Assembly: GCF_009882975.1 (NCBI RefSeq)
Contig: NZ_WTUX01000022.1
Coordinates: 1-64,000, forward strand
Direction of reading: 5' to 3'
DNA: 64,000 nucleotides
DNA from: Maritimibacter harenae
GTDB lineage: Bacteria; Pseudomonadota; Alphaproteobacteria; Rhodobacterales; Rhodobacteraceae
Part shown: in pieces, positions 53,497-63,921 of the stretch
How positions within the stretch are numbered: the stretch's first letter is position 1
Layout of the letters: every line of letters starts with the position of its first letter
Program-made: the position numbers and the translations under genes
Notes under the pieces: generated by a model
Databases searched by the model: none
What the model was told of the DNA's origin: nothing
What the model saw: the letters and a program-made list of their open reading frames with translations, nothing else

Positions 53497-54135
53497 ATGA
53501 TCCCGCGCGCCGACCTTCCCGACGTGGTGCCGATCTTCCCGCTGCCGGGGGCGCTGCTCCTGCCGCGGGGTCGGCTGCCGCTGAACATCTTCGAGCCGCG
53601 ATACCTCGCCATGTTCGACGATGCGCTGAAGACCGAGGCGCGGCTAATCGGAATGATCCAGCCGGCGGTGGCCGACGGATCGCGCCTGCACGCGATCGGC
53701 TGCGCCGGCCGGATCACGTCCTTCACCGAAACCGACGACAACCGCTACATGATCCAGCTCACCGGCGTGAGCCGGTTCCGGGTCGTCGAGGAGGTGGAAG
53801 GGTTCACCCCCTACCGCCGCGCCAAGGTGAAATGGGACGGGTTCGAACGCGATCTCGGGCGGACCGAGAAGGACCCCGGGCTGAACCGGGAGACGTTTCT
53901 CGACCTGCTCGCCCGCTATTTCGACGTGGCCGACCTGCGCACAGACTGGGGCAGCCTCAAGGAGGCCGAGGACGAGCTGCTGATCAATTCGCTCTCGATG
54001 CTCTGCCCCTTCGACCCGGAGGACAAGCAGGCGCTGCTCGAAGCCCCCTCGCTCACCACGCGGCGTGAAACGCTGGTCACGCTCATGGAATTCGCGCTGG
54101 CCCAGGGTCGCGGCGGCGAAGGCAGCCTGCAATGA
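53497..54135 (+). CDS. LON N-terminal substrate-binding domain protein
   Basis: A 212-residue protein made only of the LON substrate-binding (PUA-like) domain: [20 protein letters not shown], then [10 protein letters not shown] and [20 protein letters not shown]. It has no ATPase or protease domain. A substrate-recognition role is plausible but unproven. It starts 1 bp after the thioredoxin gene stop. Confidence 0.9.
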   Translation: MIPRADLPDVVPIFPLPGALLLPRGRLPLNIFEPRYLAMFDDALKTEARLIGMIQPAVADGSRLHAIGCAGRITSFTETDDNRYMIQLTGVSRFRVVEEVEGFTPYRRAKVKWDGFERDLGRTEKDPGLNRETFLDLLARYFDVADLRTDWGSLKEAEDELLINSLSMLCPFDPEDKQALLEAPSLTTRRETLVTLMEFALAQGRGGEGSLQ

Positions 54136-54314
54136 CGCGCCCCGCCCACGACCGCCACATGCTCGAGGCGCTGGTCTGCCCGGTGACCCAGCGCCCGCTC
54201 GAATACGATGCCGAAAAGCAGGAACTGATCTCGCCCACCGCGCGGCTGGCCTTCCCGATCCGCGACGGCATTCCGATCATGCTGGTGGACGAGGCCCGCA
54301 AGCTCGACGACTGA
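54132..54314 (+). CDS. Trm112-family small protein
   Basis: A 60-residue Trm112-like protein (YcaR/DUF343). [16 protein letters not shown] and [17 protein letters not shown] are the family signature. It has one Cys (Cys16), so it probably lacks the usual four-Cys zinc site. In eukaryotes Trm112 stabilises methyltransferases; bacterial partners are less clear. It overlaps the LON-domain gene by 4 bp. Confidence 0.91.
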   Translation: MTRPAHDRHMLEALVCPVTQRPLEYDAEKQELISPTARLAFPIRDGIPIMLVDEARKLDD

Positions 54315-54383
54315 GCCGAAGGTGCGGGCTGCGCCCGCGCAGGTCTTGCGCGGCCCCGCCCTTGGCGGGCCCGCGCGGGGGCC

Positions 54384-54434
54384 GAGAGGGCCAGCCCTCT
54401 CGCGCTCTCCCGAAGTATTTATCGAACGATGAAG
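54384..54434 (+). repeat. Interspersed hairpin repeat, copy B
   Basis: Stem GAGAGGG / CCCTCTC (54384-54390 with 54395-54401), loop CCAG as in copy A, followed by a tail CGAAGTATTTATCGAACGATG. It fills the gap between the convergent Trm112-like and lolA genes. Confidence 0.7.
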
Positions 54435-54438
54435 CCGA

Positions 54439-55041
54439 TCAGCGGTTGCGCGCTTCGACTTCGGCCACGATCGAGAAATTCCGGTCCGAGACGTTCGACA
54501 CTTTTTCAAGTGCCCCCAGCACCACCGTGGTCTGCGTGCCGGTGTCATCGGTGATGACCCATTGGCGCAGCTCCACCGGGTCCGCCGTGAAGGTCAGCTG
54601 GATGTTGCCGTATTCCGGGTGCTCCGGGTCCTGTGCCGTCACCGTCGTCGCGGTGCCGTCGTAGCTGGTCCCGGTCACCATGCCGGAGCGCCCCAGGTCC
54701 ACGTCGCGCGCGAGGATCAGGTTCAGGGGCGTGCGCGACAGCGGGTATTGCTCCGGCCCGGTGTTGGACTTCGCGTCGAACACGGCCAACTGGCCGGCCG
54801 AGGCGAGCACAAGCGTCTCTTCCGGCGGGTTGTATTCGAAGCGCACCCGGCCGGGGCGCTTGATCGTGATCGTGCCGGTCGAAATCGTTTCGTCGGCATT
54901 GATTTGGGTGAACTCGGAGCGGGCGGTGCCCAGCCCGTCGAGATAGTCCGAGATGGCATCGAGCGACAATTGCTCGGCCAGGGCCGGACCGGCGGTGACG
55001 GCCAGCGCGAACGCGGCGGCGAGGGTACGGATGCGTGTCAT
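54439..55041 (-). CDS. lolA: Outer-membrane lipoprotein carrier protein LolA
   Basis: A 200-residue periplasmic protein that ferries lipoproteins to the outer membrane. The signal peptide TLAAAFALAVTAGPALA is followed by EQLSLDAISDYLDGLGTARS. LolA features include FTQINADETISTGTITIKRPG with the Arg-rich strand and EYNPPEETLVLASAGQLAVFD. The start could be this ATG or one three codons upstream. It lies downstream of ftsK on the same strand. Confidence 0.9.
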   Translation of the reverse strand: MTRIRTLAAAFALAVTAGPALAEQLSLDAISDYLDGLGTARSEFTQINADETISTGTITIKRPGRVRFEYNPPEETLVLASAGQLAVFDAKSNTGPEQYPLSRTPLNLILARDVDLGRSGMVTGTSYDGTATTVTAQDPEHPEYGNIQLTFTADPVELRQWVITDDTGTQTTVVLGALEKVSNVSDRNFSIVAEVEARNR

Positions 55042-55140
55042 GGCTCTCATGTAGGTTGCAACAACCGGGAATCCATCCCGGTTCCCTGCCATGTGAGCAG
55101 GACGCCGCCTGTTATGCGATAGCGGCGTCCCGTCAGGGGA

Positions 55141-58100
55141 TTACTGCTCGGGGATCAGGATCTCGCGCTTGCCCACGTGGTTGGCGGGCGAGACGAGGCT
55201 TTCCTCTTCCATCTGCTCCACGAGCCGGGCGGCCTTGTTGTAGCCGATCCCGAGCTTGCGCTGGATGTAGGAGGTCGAGCACTTGCGGTCCTTGATGACG
55301 ATGGCGACGGCCTGGTCGTAGAGCGCGTCCTCGCCGTTGGTGTTGCCGCCCGTGTTGAGCCCCAGCACCGCGTCGATGTTGTCGGCCTTCTCGTCGTCCG
55401 GCCCTTCGACCACGCCGCCCACGTATTCCGGCGGCCCGTAGGACTTGAGGTAGGAAACGATTTCCTCGACCTCCTCGTCGGACACGAAAGGCCCGTGAAC
55501 GCGGGTGATGCGCGCGCCCCCGGCCATATAGAGCATGTCGCCCATGCCGAGGAGCTGTTCGGCCCCCTGTTCGCCGAGGATGGTACGCGAGTCGACCTTC
55601 GAGGTGACCTGGAAAGAGATCCGGGTCGGGAAGTTCGCCTTGATCGTGCCGGTGATGACATCGACCGAGGGGCGCTGGGTGGCCATGATCAGGTGGATGC
55701 CCGACGCCCGCGCCATCTGGGCCAGGCGCTGGATGCAGGCCTCGATCTCCTTGCCCGCGACCATCATCAGGTCGGCCATCTCGTCCACGATGACGACGAT
55801 GTAGGGCATCTTCTCGGGCGCGAATTCTTCGGTCTCGAAGATCGGCTCGCCGGTGTCCTCGTCGAAGCCGGTCTGCACGGTGCGCGAGAACATCTCGCCC
55901 TTGCCCAGGGCGTCGGCCACGCGGCTGTTGTAGCCGTCGATGTTGCGTACGCCCATCTTGGACATCTTGCGGTAGCGTTCCTCCATCTCGCCCACGACCC
56001 ACTTGAGGGCGACGACCGCCTTCTTCGGGTCGGTGACGACCGGGGACAGGAGATGCGGGATGCCGTCGTAGACGGAGAGTTCCAGCATCTTGGGGTCGAT
56101 CATGATGAGCCGGCAATCCTCCGGCGTGAGCCGGTAGAGAAGCGACAGGATCATCGTGTTGATCGCGACCGATTTGCCCGAGCCCGTGGTCCCCGCGATC
56201 AGCAGGTGGGGCATCTTCGACAGGTTGGCGACCACGGGGTCGCCGCCGATGTCCTTGCCCAGCGCGAGGGGGAGCTTCTGGTTCGTGTCGCCGAATTCAC
56301 GCGCCGCGAGGATTTCGCGCAGCACGACCTTTTCGCGGTTGGCGTTCGGGAGTTCGATGCCGATGACGCTCCGGCCGGGGACGGTCGAGACGCGGGCGGA
56401 GAGCGCGGACATCGACCGCGCGATGTCGTCGGCCAGCCCGATCACGCGGGAGGCCTTGAGGCCCGGGGCGGGCTCCAGCTCGTACATCGTGACCACGGGG
56501 CCGGGGCGAACCGAGACGATCTCACCCTTCACGCCGTAGTCGTCGAGCACGGTTTCCAGCATCCGCGCGTTTTCCTCGAGCGCCTCGTCGGAGAGGTGGT
56601 GGCGTTCGATGTTCACCGGGTTGGTGAGCAGGTTGAGCGGGGGCAGTTCGTAGTCCACCGCGTCGTCGGCGAAGGCGAGCGAAGGCTGGGCCTCGGCCAT
56701 CGCGCGCGACGACGGTTTCGGAGCCTTGCGCGCGTTGTGCTGCACGACCTTCTTGGGTTCCGGCACCGGCGGCGGGGTGTAGCTCTCCGGCGCGGACATG
56801 TCGGGGCCCGGCTCGTAGGGGGCATGGCCGTAATCCGCGTCGACCGGCCCCGCGTCCTCTTCCGGCGCGGGCGCCCAGCCCTCGGACATGCCCGGATGGC
56901 CGGGGGCGTCATGGCTGCGCATCGCCGGGTCGAGGTTCAGCGCCTCGGGGGTCTCGAACCCGTCTTCGGTCGCCATTTCCGCCATCGGGGCTTCGCCGCG
57001 CTGGTAGGCCGCGTCCTCGGCGGTGACCGGGGGCTCGGCGCGCAGCGCCGGCTCGATCCGCGCGACGGGGCGCGGCTGCTGGGCGCGGGCCCGGGCAGCG
57101 GCGCGGACGATCATCTGCTCGACGTTCGCGGGCGCTTCTTCTTCCTCCGCAGGTGCCGGCGCGCCGGTCATCCGCGCGGAGCGGTTGCTCAGCGCCGAGG
57201 CGATCTTGGCCGAGATACGATCCGGGTTGCCGCCACGATCGGGCACCGTGCCGTGGTAGGTGTTGTCGAGAAGCTCCGGCTCAGGATCCGGCTGCCGCTT
57301 CATGAGGCCAGGCACACGCGCCAGGAAACCGCCGCGCTGGGGCTGGGCCGGTTCCGGGGCGGGAGCGGGTTGGGCCGCGGGCTCGGGGGCATGCACGGGC
57401 TGCTCGACCGGCGGCTCCGGGCGCACGACGCGGCTCGCGGTGAGCGGTTCGGGGCCGGAGAAATGGGGGTCCGACTCGACCAGCGGCTCGCCGGACGGCG
57501 CGCCCCAGTCGGCGCGCGCTTCGCGGCGCTGGGCCTTACGGTCCTGCACGCTGCGCGCGGCAGCGGCGGCCGAACTGGCGCCGACGCGGGCCCCTGCGGC
57601 CGCACCACGCGCGCCCAAGCGCGCCAGCTTCAGCGCGCCCGCGTAGCTCATCACCACGCCAACCAGCAGGAAGCGCGCGAGCCGCTTCAGCTCGTCGCGG
57701 GTGACACCGGCCGAGAACGCGCCGACGATCAGCGTGGCCACCCCGGTCAGCACGGCCAGCACCTTGAGCCCGATGGCGGCCGAGCCGGGCATCACGCCCA
57801 GAACGGCGCCGAGGACGGTGTCGCCGAACAGGCCGCCGAGCCCGAAGGAATGGGTCCAGCCCGCGTGCGGCACGAGTGTCGAGGCATAGACCGAGGCCAG
57901 CGCGATCGCGATCGGCGCGAAGATGGCGCGCGACATCAGCCGCTCTTCGCCGGCGTGCAGCGTGAAGCGCACGCCCCAGGCGCCGAAGGCCACCGCGAAG
58001 CCCCAAGCGCCGTAGCCCAGGATGATGGCCAGCGGCGAGGCGATGGTGGCCCCGAGCGCGCCCAGCGCGTTCTGCGCCGGGCCTTCGGTCGCGGACATCC

Positions 58101-58257
58101 AGCCCGGGTCGTCCGGCGAATAGGTGCCCATCAAGAGCGCCACCCCGATGGCGACGGCGATCAGCGCGATCCCCAGGAGCTCCTTGCCCCGTCGCTCGAT
58201 CATCGCCTGCGTGGCTTCGTCGAAAATCGGGTCACGTTCCCTGACGTGGTAGGCCAT
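55141..58257 (-). CDS. ftsK: DNA translocase FtsK
   Basis: A 1038-residue septal DNA pump. Four N-terminal membrane helices lie within about residues 20-180, followed by a long Pro/Ala/Glu-rich linker (about 200-530) and the RecA-like motor. Walker A is GTTGSGKS at 689-696 with Lys695, and Walker B is [10 protein letters not shown]. The C-terminal gamma winged helix (about 970-1030) reads KOPS. It starts at MAYHVRERD, the last ATG before the hydrophobic region. It is 13 bp downstream of the aminotransferase gene. Confidence 0.96.
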   Translation of the reverse strand: MAYHVRERDPIFDEATQAMIERRGKELLGIALIAVAIGVALLMGTYSPDDPGWMSATEGPAQNALGALGATIASPLAIILGYGAWGFAVAFGAWGVRFTLHAGEERLMSRAIFAPIAIALASVYASTLVPHAGWTHSFGLGGLFGDTVLGAVLGVMPGSAAIGLKVLAVLTGVATLIVGAFSAGVTRDELKRLARFLLVGVVMSYAGALKLARLGARGAAAGARVGASSAAAAARSVQDRKAQRREARADWGAPSGEPLVESDPHFSGPEPLTASRVVRPEPPVEQPVHAPEPAAQPAPAPEPAQPQRGGFLARVPGLMKRQPDPEPELLDNTYHGTVPDRGGNPDRISAKIASALSNRSARMTGAPAPAEEEEAPANVEQMIVRAAARARAQQPRPVARIEPALRAEPPVTAEDAAYQRGEAPMAEMATEDGFETPEALNLDPAMRSHDAPGHPGMSEGWAPAPEEDAGPVDADYGHAPYEPGPDMSAPESYTPPPVPEPKKVVQHNARKAPKPSSRAMAEAQPSLAFADDAVDYELPPLNLLTNPVNIERHHLSDEALEENARMLETVLDDYGVKGEIVSVRPGPVVTMYELEPAPGLKASRVIGLADDIARSMSALSARVSTVPGRSVIGIELPNANREKVVLREILAAREFGDTNQKLPLALGKDIGGDPVVANLSKMPHLLIAGTTGSGKSVAINTMILSLLYRLTPEDCRLIMIDPKMLELSVYDGIPHLLSPVVTDPKKAVVALKWVVGEMEERYRKMSKMGVRNIDGYNSRVADALGKGEMFSRTVQTGFDEDTGEPIFETEEFAPEKMPYIVVIVDEMADLMMVAGKEIEACIQRLAQMARASGIHLIMATQRPSVDVITGTIKANFPTRISFQVTSKVDSRTILGEQGAEQLLGMGDMLYMAGGARITRVHGPFVSDEEVEEIVSYLKSYGPPEYVGGVVEGPDDEKADNIDAVLGLNTGGNTNGEDALYDQAVAIVIKDRKCSTSYIQRKLGIGYNKAARLVEQMEEESLVSPANHVGKREILIPEQ

Positions 58258-58270
58258 GGTGTCCTCGTCC

Positions 58271-59455
58271 TCAGTTCCGGAGGCAGTCGCGCATCGTTTC
58301 CAACGCGCGCTGCGTCTCTTCTTTCGTGGCGACAAGCGCCACTCTTATGTATTTTTGTCCCGGGTTTTCCCCGTTCACCTCGCGCGAGAGGTAGGCGCCC
58401 GGCAGCACGCGGATCCCGGTCTCGGTCCAGAGCTTCAGCGCGGCGTGTTCGCCGTCCTCCACCGGAAGCCAGAGGAAGAACCCGGCCTCGGGCGCGTGGT
58501 ATCCCGGGTAGTCGGCGAACACGTCGTCGGCGACCGCGTATTTCTCGCGGTAGAGATCGCGCGAATGAATCACGTGCTCTTCATCGGCCCAGACGGCGGT
58601 GGCCGCGTTCTGCAGCGGGAGCGGCAGAGGCGCGCCCGCGTAGGCACGCAGCTGGCGAATGCGCGCCATGCTCTCGGGCCCGGTGGCGACGAAGCCGGAC
58701 CGCAGTCCCGGCAGGTTCGAGCGCTTCGAGAGAGAATGGAAGATCACGACCCGTTCGGGATCGGCCGCCCCCAGCATCGCCACCTCCATCGCGCCCGGCG
58801 GCGGGGTGTCGCGGTAGATCTCGGAATAGCATTCGTCCGCGAAGATGCGGAAATCGTATTTCTCGGCCAGCGCGATCAGCCCGGCCCAGTAGTCGTGATC
58901 GGCCACCGTGCCCTGCGGGTTCGCGGGCGAACAGACATAGGCGATGGCGGTCCGGGTCAGGATCTCGGGCGGCAGGCTCGCATAGTCGGGCAGGAACCCG
59001 GTCTCGGCCGTGGCCGGGACGAAGACCGGCTCGGCCCCGACCGTGGCCGCGGCGACCGCGTAGACCTGGTAGAACGGGTTCGGGATCAGGATCACGGGCG
59101 TCTGGCCGCGCACCTGTTCCGGGCAGAGCGCGATCGCGGCATTGAAGAGCCCCTCGCGCGTGCCGTTGAGCGGCATCACCTGGCGGTCGGGGTCGAGCGT
59201 CACCTCGTAGCGCCGCGCAAGCCAGTCGGTGAAGGCCGTGCGCAGCTCCGGCGTGCCGTCGTTGGGCGGGTACTTGGCGAAGCCGTCGGCAGTCTCGGCG
59301 ATGATGCGCGCCACTAAGTCGGGCATCGGGTGGCGGGGTTCGCCGATGGTCATATGAACGACATCGCCGCCCGGCGCATGGGCGTCGAGCAGGGTCCGCA
59401 GCCGCGGAAACGCGTATTCTGGCAGGTTCGCAAACCGCTCGGGGAACGCTGTCAT
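58271..59455 (-). CDS. Class I/II PLP-dependent aminotransferase
   Basis: A 394-residue fold-type I aminotransferase. The PLP lysine is in [17 protein letters not shown], the N-terminal part has [10 protein letters not shown], and SPANPQGTV is the conserved Asn motif. The subgroup resembles N-succinyldiaminopimelate aminotransferase (DapC) of the lysine pathway. It may start the aminotransferase-ftsK-lolA unit. The assignment to lysine synthesis is likely but not certain. Confidence 0.86.
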   Translation of the reverse strand: MTAFPERFANLPEYAFPRLRTLLDAHAPGGDVVHMTIGEPRHPMPDLVARIIAETADGFAKYPPNDGTPELRTAFTDWLARRYEVTLDPDRQVMPLNGTREGLFNAAIALCPEQVRGQTPVILIPNPFYQVYAVAAATVGAEPVFVPATAETGFLPDYASLPPEILTRTAIAYVCSPANPQGTVADHDYWAGLIALAEKYDFRIFADECYSEIYRDTPPPGAMEVAMLGAADPERVVIFHSLSKRSNLPGLRSGFVATGPESMARIRQLRAYAGAPLPLPLQNAATAVWADEEHVIHSRDLYREKYAVADDVFADYPGYHAPEAGFFLWLPVEDGEHAALKLWTETGIRVLPGAYLSREVNGENPGQKYIRVALVATKEETQRALETMRDCLRN

Positions 59456-59578
59456 CGTTCTATATGCCTCAAGGTCTCGGGATCATTAACGCCCCGATTT
59501 TCGTTCAGGATAACGGGATTGTGCGTGCCGGTCCAGAAAAAGGCGGGAATCCCGGGGCTTATGTGGCTTTTGGGTCGG

Positions 59579-59648
59579 GGGCGCCCTGCCCCGGCGCCCG
59601 CGCCCCGTGTGGAGCGCCGCCGAATGCGTATTTTCGGAAAGATGAAAG
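59579..59648 (+). repeat. Interspersed hairpin repeat, copy C
   Basis: Stem GGGCGCC / GGCGCCC (59579-59585 with 59593-59599), loop of 7 nt, then a tail GTATTTTCGGAAAGATGAAA at 59628-59647 that differs from the copy A tail at only one or two bases. It is directly downstream of the amidase gene, in the gap to the aminotransferase start. Confidence 0.68.
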
Positions 59649-59660
59649 GGCGCGCAGGGC

Positions 59661-60989
59661 TCAGGCGAGTGCGGCTTCGGCCGCGCGGGCGAGGCGCAGG
59701 AGGCGTTCTTCGCCCATCGGTCTGCCCAGGAACATGATCCCCGCCCCCGGTGTACCCGTGGGCAGGGTGATCGCCGCCCCGTCGAGCAGGTTGCCGTAGC
59801 GCGTGTTGCGCAAGGTAAGCAGGTTCTCCGTGACGTAGTAGTCGTCCTCGTCGAGCAGCCGCTGTACCTTGGGTGCGACGTTCGGGGTCGTGGGCAGGAT
59901 CACCGCATCGTAGCCCGCGACCTGCGCGCGCACCGCGGCGCGGATCTCGTCCAGCAGGCGCCAGGCGGCGACGTAGTCGGCGGCCGCGAAGCTTCCCCCC
60001 GCCTCGAAGCGGTCGCGGATGCGGGCGAACATCGCGTCGGGGTCCGCCTGGATCACCTCGCGCCAGGTGCCCCAGGCTTCGGCGGTGTAGAGGATGCCCG
60101 ACAGGCTTTGCGCCGTCTCGAGCGCGGGAATCTCGGCCCGTTCTATCGTGGCTCCGGCCCGCGCCAGGCGGCCCGCCGCGTCCTCGAACGCCTTGGCAGG
60201 AACGTCCCGGCAATCCTCGAGCGCGTTCTCGAGGACCAGGAGGCGGGTCCCGGCAAGCGACGCGCCCGCGAGGTCGGGCGCGCGCCCGCCCTCGAGGGCC
60301 GCGAGCAGGAGGCCCGCATCCTCGACGGTGCGACAGAGCGGGCCAACCGTGTCGAAGCGCGCGGCGAGCGGCACGACGCCGGTGAGCGACAAGCGCCCAT
60401 GCGTGGTCTTGAGCCCGACGAGGTCGTTCCAGGCCGCGGGCACGCGCACCGACCCGCCGGTGTCCGATCCGATCCCCGCCGCCGCGAGTCCCTGCGCCAC
60501 CGAGGCGGCCGCGCCGGAGGAGGAGCCGCCCGGCACCGCCTCCGGGTCATGCCGGTTGGGCGGGGTCGCCGTGATCGGGTTCAGCCCCAGGCCGGAGAAC
60601 GCGAACTCGGACATGTGGGTCTTGCCCAGGCAGACCAGCCCCTGGGCCGTCGCGGTCTGCAGCACACGCGCATCCCGCTCCGGCTGCCGGTCGCGCAGGA
60701 GGGCCGAGCCCGCTTCCGTCGCCGCGTCGGCGGTGTCGAAGAGGTCCTTCCAACTCACCGGCACCCCGTCCAGCGGGCCGCGCCGCTGCCCGTCCCGGGC
60801 GCGGCCGGCGGCGGCCTGCGCTTCGGCCAGCGCGCGCTCGCGCGTGAGGCGTGCGTAGATGCGCGTGCCGTCCGGGTGCGCCCCGGCCGCATCGAGAAAC
60901 GACTCGCACAGTTCCACCGGGTCGATTCGCCCCGCGCCGATCCCGCGCCCCAGCGCGCCCGCGCTCATGTTCTGCCAATCGTCGGCCAT
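59661..60989 (-). CDS. Amidase-signature-family amidohydrolase
   Basis: A 442-residue amidase. The Lys-cis-Ser-Ser triad is Lys81 (VPVSWKDLFD), Ser156 (GGSSSG) and Ser180 (GSDTGGSVRVPAAW). The signature region is complete. GatA is the best-known relative, but no gatB or gatC is nearby, and an amidase acting on small amides is more likely. I start at MADDWQNM. An internal ATG seven codons on is possible. Confidence 0.88.
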   Translation of the reverse strand: MADDWQNMSAGALGRGIGAGRIDPVELCESFLDAAGAHPDGTRIYARLTRERALAEAQAAAGRARDGQRRGPLDGVPVSWKDLFDTADAATEAGSALLRDRQPERDARVLQTATAQGLVCLGKTHMSEFAFSGLGLNPITATPPNRHDPEAVPGGSSSGAAASVAQGLAAAGIGSDTGGSVRVPAAWNDLVGLKTTHGRLSLTGVVPLAARFDTVGPLCRTVEDAGLLLAALEGGRAPDLAGASLAGTRLLVLENALEDCRDVPAKAFEDAAGRLARAGATIERAEIPALETAQSLSGILYTAEAWGTWREVIQADPDAMFARIRDRFEAGGSFAAADYVAAWRLLDEIRAAVRAQVAGYDAVILPTTPNVAPKVQRLLDEDDYYVTENLLTLRNTRYGNLLDGAAITLPTGTPGAGIMFLGRPMGEERLLRLARAAEAALA

Positions 60990-61070
60990 CCGCCCCTCCG
61001 TTTTGCCGTGACGGTAGCGACCGCGGCGCGCATGGACAATCCCGCCGCTTGGGCCCAGAAAAGGGCCATG

Positions 61071-62294
61071 ATGCGTGACACAGATATCGTGATCGTGGGC
61101 GGCGGGCTGAACGGCCCCGCCCTGGCGCTGGCGCTGGGGGATGCGGGGTTCGACGTGACCGTGATCGACGCCCTGCCCGCCGGCACCCGGGGCGAAGAGG
61201 CGTTCGACGGGCGGGGCTATGCGCTCGCCCTCGCCTCGCAACGGCTCTTGAAGGCGGTGGGCGTGTGGCCGGCCGTGGCGGAGATGGCCACGCCGCTCTT
61301 GGAGATCCGCATCTCCGACGGGACCGCGGGCTCGGGCCCCGGTCCGTTCGTTCTGGAATTCGATCATGCCGAGATCGACGAGGGCCCGATGGGCTACATG
61401 GTCGAGGACCGGTTCCTGTCGCGCGCGCTGACCGAGGCCGTGACAGCCCATCCGCGCGTCACGCTGATCAGCGGCGAAACCGTGGTGGCCCAGGAGGTCG
61501 GCCCGGCCGCGGCGCGCGTCACGCTGGAAAGCGGGCGCGAGATCGCCGCGCAGGTGATCGTCGGCTGTGACGGGCGGGCCTCGGGCACCGCACGGCGGGC
61601 GGGGATCGACCGCTGGGGGCACGATTACGGGCAGACCGCGCTGGTGGCCGCAATCGCCCACGAGCATCCGCATCACGGCGTCGCGCATCAGTATTTCATG
61701 CCGCCCGGCCCGTTGGCGATCCTGCCGCTCACCGGCAACCGCTCGTCCATCGTCTGGACCGAAACGGCCGAGGACGCGGCGCGGGTTCACGCGCTGGACG
61801 ACGCGGCGTACCTCGACCACCTGCGGCCGCGCTTCGGGGACTTCCTGGGCGAGATTTCACTGGCCGGGGCGCGCTTCACCTACCCACTCACCCTGACCGT
61901 GGCCGAACGCTTCGCGGACGAGCGGATCGCGCTCGTGGGTGACGCGGCGCACGGGCTGCACCCGATCGCGGGCCAGGGGCTCAACGCCGGGCTGAAGGAT
62001 GTCGGCGCGCTCGCCGAGGTTCTAACGCTGGCCCGGCGGCGTGGCGAGGACGTGGGGCGGCGCGATGTGCTGGAGCGCTACCAGCAATGGCGCCGGTTCG
62101 ACGTGATGCAGATGGTGCTGGCGACCGAAGGGGCGAACCGCCTGTTTTCGAACGACAATCCTCTGCTGCGCACGGCGCGCGACCTTGGCCTCGGCGTGAT
62201 CAACAGCCTGCCGGGTCTGCGCCGCGGCTTCATCCGGGAGGCCGCCGGGCTGACCGGCGACCTGCCGAAGCTGCTGCAGGGGCGCCAGATCTAG
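61071..62294 (+). CDS. UbiH/UbiF-family FAD monooxygenase
   Basis: A 407-residue flavoprotein hydroxylase of the UbiH/COQ6 family, which hydroxylates the ubiquinone ring. IVGGGLNGPALALAL (about 6-20) binds FAD, GCDGRASGTARR is the DG motif, and GDAAHGLHPIAGQGLNAGLKD (about 294-314) is the ribityl-binding GD motif. The family member cannot be fixed (UbiH, UbiF or UbiL). Two adjacent ATG codons (61068, 61071) are possible starts. The stop overlaps the convergent transglycosylase gene by 4 bp. Confidence 0.9.
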   Translation: MRDTDIVIVGGGLNGPALALALGDAGFDVTVIDALPAGTRGEEAFDGRGYALALASQRLLKAVGVWPAVAEMATPLLEIRISDGTAGSGPGPFVLEFDHAEIDEGPMGYMVEDRFLSRALTEAVTAHPRVTLISGETVVAQEVGPAAARVTLESGREIAAQVIVGCDGRASGTARRAGIDRWGHDYGQTALVAAIAHEHPHHGVAHQYFMPPGPLAILPLTGNRSSIVWTETAEDAARVHALDDAAYLDHLRPRFGDFLGEISLAGARFTYPLTLTVAERFADERIALVGDAAHGLHPIAGQGLNAGLKDVGALAEVLTLARRRGEDVGRRDVLERYQQWRRFDVMQMVLATEGANRLFSNDNPLLRTARDLGLGVINSLPGLRRGFIREAAGLTGDLPKLLQGRQI

Positions 62295-62881
62295 CGTCGG
62301 CCGCAGCTGGCCAGCTGGACGTCGTAGATCGCGGCGCGCGCGGCCACGTCGTCGGAGATGCGAAGCAACCAGGATTTGCCGTTGTGCGAGCCGCGCAGGT
62401 AGCCCGCGCGCCCCTCGTGATAGGCAAGGTATTGGTTCTTAGCGTCCGTGAGCGCGACCCCGGTCTCTTCGAGCGTCTTGGTCATGTACCAGCCCATGAA
62501 ATCGGTCGCGTCCTTGATGTCGTCGCGCTTGGCCCAGCGGCCACCATGTTCCTCCTGGTATTCCTCCCACGTCCCGTCGAGCGCCTGGGCGTAGCCGTAG
62601 GCGGAACTCTGGCGGCCCATCGGGATCACGCCCAGCGCGTAGCGCACCGGGGTGCGGTTGTTCCCGATGAACTTGGATTCCTGGTAGATCATCGCCATGA
62701 GGATCGGCGCGGGCACACCCCAGCGGCGTTCCGCCTTCTTCATGGCACGCATGTACTGCGGCCGTTCCCGAGCGATGGCGCAGGCATCGTCGAGATTGCT
62801 CGGCGCGGAATAATTCCGGCCACAGGACACGACCGCCGCCAGGACGACCATCCATGCTATTGCGCGGAGAAACCTGCTCAT
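62291..62881 (-). CDS. Lytic transglycosylase-like lipoprotein
   Basis: A 196-residue lipoprotein. The lipobox VVSC ends at Cys20. A lysozyme-like SLT domain follows: Glu68 in MIYQESKFIG is the catalytic acid, SSAYGYAQALDGTWEEY and YLAYHEGRAGY are the other motifs. It should cleave peptidoglycan in the periplasm or act as a remodelling enzyme. An inverted repeat lies 9 bp before the start codon. Confidence 0.88.
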   Translation of the reverse strand: MSRFLRAIAWMVVLAAVVSCGRNYSAPSNLDDACAIARERPQYMRAMKKAERRWGVPAPILMAMIYQESKFIGNNRTPVRYALGVIPMGRQSSAYGYAQALDGTWEEYQEEHGGRWAKRDDIKDATDFMGWYMTKTLEETGVALTDAKNQYLAYHEGRAGYLRGSHNGKSWLLRISDDVAARAAIYDVQLASCGRR

Positions 62882-62889
62882 CTGCCTCT

Positions 62890-62920
62890 CGCTATGTTCT
62901 TGTTTTTTTCCAACATAGCG
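62890..62920. promoter_or_regulatory. Inverted repeat before the transglycosylase lipoprotein
   Basis: CGCTATGTT (62890-62898) and AACATAGCG (62912-62920) are perfect 9-bp arms around a T-rich 13-nt loop. It is 8 bp upstream of the minus-strand start at 62881 and next to its GAGAGG ribosome-binding site. Direct repeats AAATGGCCGC follow nearby. Confidence 0.6.
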
Positions 62921-62956
62921 GAAATGGCCGCTTTTGAAAATGGCCGCGTCGTGGAA

Positions 62957-63838
62957 TCAGACGAAGAGCGCAAGGATCGCGGGCAGGGCGACGACCGAGA
63001 GGAGCGTGGAGACGACGACGAGGCCGGCCACCGGCTCCGCGTCGGCGCCGTACTTGACCGCAAGCAGGTAGGAGGTGACGGCGACGGGGGTGGCGAGCTG
63101 TACGACGAGCACCGCGAAGGCCGTCGGTTCCAGCCCGAACGCATATCCCAGGAGCAGGCCCAGCGCGACACTGACGGCGATCTTGAGGGCCGACAGGATG
63201 GTGGCGCGGACAAGGCCCGAGGGGCGAAGGCGGGCGACGGCGACGCCCAGCGTGATCAGCATGAGCGGGATGGCGAGCTGGCCGACGAGCTCCAGCGCGT
63301 TGGTCAGGAAGGTGGGGGTCTTCCAGCCCATCACCAGGAACAGGGCGCCCAGGAGGGTGGCGAGCACCATCGGTTCCTTGAGCACGCCGACCGGATTACC
63401 CCCGCCGGAGACCAGCCAGATGCCGAAGGTAAAGGACAGGATCGCCATGACGGCGAAGACCACCACCGCGTAGCCCAGCCCCGTCTCGCCGAAGGCGAAC
63501 AGCGCGAGCGGCAGGCCCAGGTTGCCGGTGTTGCCGAAGATGAGCGGGGCCAGGAAGGTGCGGATATCGAGCTTCGCGAGCCGGGCGATGAGGAAGAACG
63601 TGACCGTCAGCGCGGCGTATCCCGCGACGGCGGCGAGCGATATGGCAGTGAGCGCGCCCGGGTCGATCTCGGTGTTCATCAAGGCGGTGAAGATGAGCGC
63701 CGGGACGCCCAGCGTCATCGCCAGACGGGTCACGAATTCGATTCGGTATTCCTGCCCGAGGCGCACCCAGGCGAAGCCGATCGCGCCAAGGATGAACACG
63801 GGCGCGACGATTTCCAGCACCGTAAGGGCAAGGTTCAC
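62957..63838 (-). CDS. AEC-family (auxin efflux carrier type) transporter
   Basis: A 293-residue membrane protein with about ten helices, starting MNLALTVLEIVAPVFILGAI. The AEC family halves contain NTGNLGLPLALFAFG (helix 4 region) and the later LATPVAVTSYLLAVKYG, both characteristic. Family members move dicarboxylates or other small molecules. Neighbouring genes do not indicate a substrate. Confidence 0.88.
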   Translation of the reverse strand: MNLALTVLEIVAPVFILGAIGFAWVRLGQEYRIEFVTRLAMTLGVPALIFTALMNTEIDPGALTAISLAAVAGYAALTVTFFLIARLAKLDIRTFLAPLIFGNTGNLGLPLALFAFGETGLGYAVVVFAVMAILSFTFGIWLVSGGGNPVGVLKEPMVLATLLGALFLVMGWKTPTFLTNALELVGQLAIPLMLITLGVAVARLRPSGLVRATILSALKIAVSVALGLLLGYAFGLEPTAFAVLVVQLATPVAVTSYLLAVKYGADAEPVAGLVVVSTLLSVVALPAILALFV

Positions 63839-63921
63839 AATCTGTTTCCCCGATTCTGTCCGGCCCGCATGGACAGGCCCCTTTCGGTTGTTCTAGTAGT
63901 GGATCGGGGACTGTTGAACTA

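Noticed and set aside
55177-59145. A 1322-codon open frame on the plus strand opposite ftsK and the aminotransferase gene
   Set aside because: Same mirror-frame effect; ftsK on the minus strand has full motifs, and the plus-strand product is low-complexity.
59661-61820. Amidase frame extending about 280 codons further upstream
   Set aside because: The extension is the antisense of the FAD monooxygenase gene. The amidase starts at MADDWQNM.
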